From: Hofstenia miamia
Taxonomy: Eukaryota > Xenacoelomorpha > Acoela
Assembly (NCBI GenBank): GCA_004352715.1
Contig: SCFE01000039.1
Location: 1,565,966-1,629,965 of the forward strand
Direction: 5' to 3'
Length of the DNA: 64,000 nt
The position numbers were made by a program, and so were the translations under genes. The stretch's first letter is position 1. Every line of letters starts with the position of its first letter. Of this stretch, positions 1 to 64,000 are shown piece after piece. The notes beneath the pieces were generated by a model. It was not told where the DNA came from. It saw only the letters and a list, made by a program, of their open reading frames with translations, and did no database searches.

Positions 1-276
1 AGTGGATCTAAAAGAAAAATATTAAGAGAATGGGTAGCAAGGTTCTCAAGTATAAGGAAGCGTTTGCGGTTTTCCAAGAACACAGAAAATGTAAATGCAA
101 CAGAAAAGACGAAAAGCAAAAGAAGAAAAGATTCTAGAACAAAACAAGCAGGACCCCTTCAATGCTTAATATGTGCTAAACTCGTAGCAGGAAGAATTCG
201 CGATCACATTCGATTTAGTCACCCTGAAATAACGCAAAGTGAGCGCACATTTTTGCTTGATGTACACCGCACTGAA
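1..276 (+). pseudogene. Decayed coding fragment with a C2H2-type finger, possible Crypton-like element
   Basis: Open in frame 1 from the window edge to an n at 277. The protein is very basic (KSKRRKDSRTK) and carries one C2H2-like unit, CLICAKLVAGRIRDHIRFSH, followed by SERTFLLDVHR. This arrangement resembles the zinc-finger region of some tyrosine-recombinase transposon proteins and other element-encoded proteins. A second fragment at 1348-1452 would fit the C-terminus of such a recombinase. Both ends are missing, and the link to Crypton-like elements is an inference from motif shape only. Confidence 0.35.
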
Positions 277-277
277 N

Positions 278-431
278 TACCGCGACATATAACAAAGAAC
301 CGCTCAGCACATGTAACACATTGTATCCAGTTCTGTCCACTGGTGTTCATGCATGTGACTGAGGAGTTCGCGCATGTGCCATTTTTCTCACTTAAAGACG
401 ATGAACTAGCAGAATCTTCTTCGTCTCCCAT
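278..431 (-). pseudogene. Remnant of a transposase C-terminal zinc tail
   Basis: On the minus strand, a Ser/Glu-rich run (DEEDSASSSSLSEKNGTC) is followed by NWIQCVTCAERFFVICRG. This resembles the WIQCxxCxxWxHxxC tail found at the C-terminus of several DDE transposases (pogo/Tigger and others) and in some retroelement proteins. The usual Trp is Arg and the usual His is Phe, so zinc binding would be damaged. It is cut by the n at 277. No other part of the element was recognised. Confidence 0.35.
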
Positions 432-1293
432 ATTGCTGCATTATCATCATCCGCGGCTTATACCACTCCCCGGCCTCGCCGGGTTTCTAATGAAAAAGTA
501 AAATCATGTTGTATATGTATACTCTATTTATAATTATGCCTTCCTATTTGTACAAATCTATTATAGTTCCCGTGATGTAGGCAAATTATTATATTTCCTA
601 GTAGTGTTGAGTCAGGTCAGGATTTTCACATCAGGTATATCAGGATTAATCAGCTGAGGTCTCAGTTTATTTTTCTACACCTACTACATATACATGTATA
701 ATGCAATCTTGATAGCCCATATAATAATTACCATAATATGCATAATAATATTTAAGACATATATGTGTATGTTTGGCTACTGGTGTATATTGATACACTC
801 TGTTTATTTGAAAAGCAATAATAGCAAATCAAATGTTTAAAATTTGAAATTCAAATAGTTTTTCATAAGATAGGTTCAGTTTTGTTATCTTTGTGATCAG
901 TGCAAGTTGGTCAAAAATAGAATCTTGAAATAGCACTTGTCAATTCATAATTTGATCAGTAAGCATGGGAAAAACCAAATAATCCTGTCAGTCAAACACT
1001 ACAATTAATCGCCCTGAAAAAAAATCAATTTCAGGTCATTCTTACCATCCTTTGATTATGCAATTTTTTTCCTTTGCTTTTCGACTGTTCTAATTACAAA
1101 CGTCCTAATGTTGATAAAATGACAAAAAATATCTTGCATGTAGTCTAAAAATTACATTTTTTATTCGTTACAAAACAATATAAGCTTCAAAACAGAAGTC
1201 TATCTCATGCAATCCTTTAAAATTAATCATTTAAAATTAAAAGCATTAAATGTTTCCCTACCCTAATTCAATAGTAAAAATGTTACTTCTAAN
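432..1293. other. AT-rich flank, no gene seen
   Basis: No coding signal. Around 609-660 the words cagg/caggtcagg/atcagg recur, resembling the worn end of a short DNA transposon. A 40-bp stretch at 1253-1292 recurs at 1624-1663, on either side of the n at 1293. Confidence 0.6.
1253..1292. repeat. 40-bp direct repeat beside an assembly join (copy 1)
   Basis: The stretch from ttccctaccc to ttacttctaa is repeated at 1624-1663 and stops at the single n at 1293. This suggests that two alleles, one with and one without inserted sequence, were joined here. Confidence 0.85.
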
Positions 1294-1294
1294 A

Positions 1295-1312
1295 AGTTTT
1301 GGGACAACCTAA
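1295..1312. mobile_element. Truncated mariner end
   Basis: The bases ttttgggacaacctaatat are identical to the right end of the mariner at 12458-12983 (12971-12989). Only this terminus remains; the rest is lost at the n at 1293. No left end was found nearby. Confidence 0.6.
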
Positions 1313-1347
1313 TATCAGAAAATCTTGATGCCATTGATAGAAATATA

Positions 1348-1452
1348 GAAAGAGCCCATTTCACCCAGACAGGGCACACCCGTGAAACTGCCGATTCACA
1401 CTACGTGGCACAATCCGAAGGAACTAACTTTGAAAAACTGAAAAACTTTTAA
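1348..1452 (+). pseudogene. Fragment resembling a tyrosine recombinase C-terminus
   Basis: Short open stretch reading FTQTGHTRETADSHYVAQ and ending in a stop shortly after EKLKNF. The GHTxxTxxxHY pattern resembles the last catalytic block (H...Y) of tyrosine recombinases encoded by Crypton-type transposons. It is about 35 codons long, with no N-terminal remainder, so the call rests on one motif. Confidence 0.3.
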
Positions 1453-2313
1453 AGATCATCTCTGGAATTTTGATCTGTTAATAAATGTTTGTTTTGAATT
1501 TAACTTAAATAAAAATGCTGTAATAAATATGTTGTATTAGCAAGCTATAATAAGCATAAAGCAGCCAAAAAATGTGTTAAAAATATACTGAGCGCGAGAT
1601 ATAAGTTCACATTATACTGAGCGTTCCCTACCCTAATTCAATAGTAAAAATGTTACTTCTAAAAGTCAAGGTACATAAACAAAAATTTAGTTGACTTTTG
1701 ATTCCTTGGCGAATAATATTGACAAATCAAAATGATTTGAAAACTTCAAATACACATAAAAAGCCAATCACTGTTTATTCAATTGTACTCATCAGTTTTT
1801 ATTACACTATCCATTTCCAAATTTTCTTTCAAATATTTTTCTGAGTATAAGAGCAAAAGTCTTCTAGTCGCACATCAGACATAATTGTTTTAAAGAAGTT
1901 TCTGATCATACTGAGCTTACTAAGAGATCGTTCACTGGAAGCAACAGCCACATGAATGCATGTGCTTCAACAGGAAAGAGGAAATATATGCTTTCTATTG
2001 AGAGTTTCACTAAGCTGAATTTATTTTTGACCATTTTTTAGTGACATATCAAAATGATTGGGTTATATTGCACCTTTTTGATTCTTCTATGGTATTGGAT
2101 AAAAATTGGTTAGACCTTCCAAACATTAATTGTATTCTCAAGGCTAAAATAGAAATGCAGATTAGTAATAGAAAATTTTAAATGTAAACTTTCCGAATTG
2201 AAAACTGCTTACAAAATAAGCTACTTAGGCCTAATAAAAGAGTTCCTTCAAATCCTAATTAGGCTATATTTAAGCAAATTTTTCGTTTAGGTTAAAAGAA
2301 TAGAACAAATCAA
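1453..2313. other. AT-rich flank, no gene seen
   Basis: No coding signal on either strand. Near 1584 and 1612 a short repeat, atactgagcg, occurs twice next to the 40-bp repeat copy at 1624-1663. Confidence 0.6.
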
Positions 2314-2524
2314 TAAGTTGAAAATATAGATAATGTAATGACTGACATTCAAGAATTATATTTACAGAGAAAGCAGAAATCACTTATTCAAATACATATT
2401 TCACAAAAATGTTGAAAGTGATACACTTACTGCATTGGAAATTTAGAAAATGAGTGGAAAATAAACTGAATATATCGCAACAGTTGTTAAATGGTCATTT
2501 TGCTGCCCCCTGAGAAAAAATATT

Positions 2525-2577
2525 CGGGGGTGCATCACCCCCGGTTAGCTGGGCTCCTGCTTATGTGTACAAATGCT
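2525..2577. mobile_element. End-like sequence of a hAT-type element with hairpin
   Basis: A perfect 8-bp hairpin (cgggggtg / cacccccg, 2525-2543) is followed by a CAG-type inverted end, ggctcctg (reverse caggagcc). This matches the style of the right ends of the 8-bp-duplicating elements elsewhere in the window. I could not find a partner end. It lies in the 3' flank of Trim9 and recurs at +3323. Confidence 0.35.
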
Positions 2578-2983
2578 TCTGGTTATCGAATGTATTTTTT
2601 GGTAAATCTTGAAATATATTTTTATTCTAACTAAAAATTTGTCTAGAAATCTCCGAGCGCAATATCAAAGAAATCTGAAGTTGACAGCGTTATAACATGT
2701 TGAATGAGGTTATCTTTAACAGTACTCTTTATAGGTATATCGAAATATTGAAAAATTTCAATTCCAGGTCAGCATTTTATCACATTTGTAAGTGTAAGAT
2801 GACTCCACTAAACTTCAAATTACAATCGAAAAATCTCAGCAAACTACAGGTATTTCCGGAGATTTCAATATGGAGAATGAAATGGATAGGTTCTAATTGT
2901 ATTTGATCGGAAAAGTTCCTCAAACATATCAGCATGTTATATAAAAAACAACTTTTTAAGTTTCTCAAAACATTTATATCTAC

Positions 2984-3013
2984 AGGGGCATTTTTTCGAT
3001 GCGTGCTGCCCCT
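2984..3013. repeat. Short hairpin in Trim9 3' UTR
   Basis: Arms aggggca (2984-2990) and tgcccct (3007-3013) flank a 16-nt loop, about 180-210 nt past the stop codon. It recurs in copy B. It may be the relic of a tiny transposon or a 3' UTR stem-loop. Confidence 0.4.
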
Positions 3014-3193
3014 AGTTTTAGATGTATTCTGAGTATTGACACAAAAATAATGAAAATTCTAACAAAAGTATCATTCTTCTCAAAGGGATTAATGTAAGTT
3101 TTAGTCGAATTAAAAATGTAATTAAACAATAACAAAACATCTATTATCAAACATGATTAAAATTGCAAAATCTGGAAAAGCGATAACAGATTG

Positions 3194-63898
<60,705 letters not shown>

Positions 63899-64000
63899 TA
63901 TAGTAACATAATTAATAACGCACTTGAACAGGTAGAAAACTGTCTGCAACTCCCTGCATTTATTGTACGAATAATATATAATTTAGGCAATTCATTTGTC
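63899..64000 (-). promoter_or_regulatory. Trim9 5' leader, window edge
   Basis: 102 bases upstream of the start codon. No TATA-like or initiator motif can be assigned, and the transcription start cannot be placed. Confidence 0.4.

Noticed and set aside
63899-63949. Upstream TTG start for Trim9 (17 more residues)
   Set aside because: TTG is not an expected start here, and the ATG at 63898 is the first in-frame ATG, with A at -3.

Overview
This is eukaryotic nuclear DNA, strongly AT-rich, dense in introns and DNA-transposon debris. It comes from an invertebrate animal. An arthropod is my best guess, from the mariner-type transposase remnants and a TRIM9 protein that resembles the insect/human TRIM9 pattern, but the species cannot be fixed from the sequence. 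Single n characters at 277, 1293, 5636 and 48383 and a 750-bp N block (8378-9127) show that this is a draft scaffold.

One protein-coding gene explains nearly the whole window: a TRIM9 orthologue (RING - B-box1 - B-box2 - coiled coil - COS - FN3 - SPRY) on the minus strand, from its start codon at 63898 down to its stop at 3194. I assembled eight coding exons with matching splice phases at every junction: 63634-63898, 47725-48002, 47200-47370, 13932-14102, 13007-13321, 11721-12064, 10162-10402 and 3194-3400. They give a 663-residue protein, close to the roughly 700 residues of known TRIM9 proteins. The RING zinc sites are split: six ligands lie in exon 1 and the last CxxC lies in exon 2, beyond a 15.6-kb intron. 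Intron 3 is about 33 kb. The last coding exon is present twice (3194-3400 and 6517-6723) because a block of about 2.7 kb is repeated (2314-5053 and 5637-8377). This is most probably two alleles placed in tandem by the assembler next to a gap.

The introns and 3' flank hold short non-autonomous DNA transposons. Several can be delimited to the base by terminal inverted repeats plus target-site duplications. They include two deleted Tc1/mariner elements (5054-5627, 12458-12983) and a third mariner remnant (about 22440-22740). There is a TTAA-flanked piggyBac-type pair (28006-28491, 38796-39038) and a 193-bp foldback element (29877-30069). A large set has 8-bp target duplications and CAG-type ends (hAT-like): 4324-5014, 18065-18244, 31905-32298, 36267-36467, 40034-40380, 46330-46679, 46901-46981, 51917-52679, 56160-56494 and 57699-57862. 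Several of these hAT-like elements are built from a private 5-9-bp word repeated inside them, the most unusual pattern in the window.

The first 1.5 kb, downstream of the gene, has decayed coding fragments that look like a tyrosine-recombinase (Crypton-like) element and a zinc-binding tail of a transposase. I saw no second host gene, tRNA, rRNA or CRISPR array. The 5' end of the transcript and the promoter lie at or beyond the right edge.
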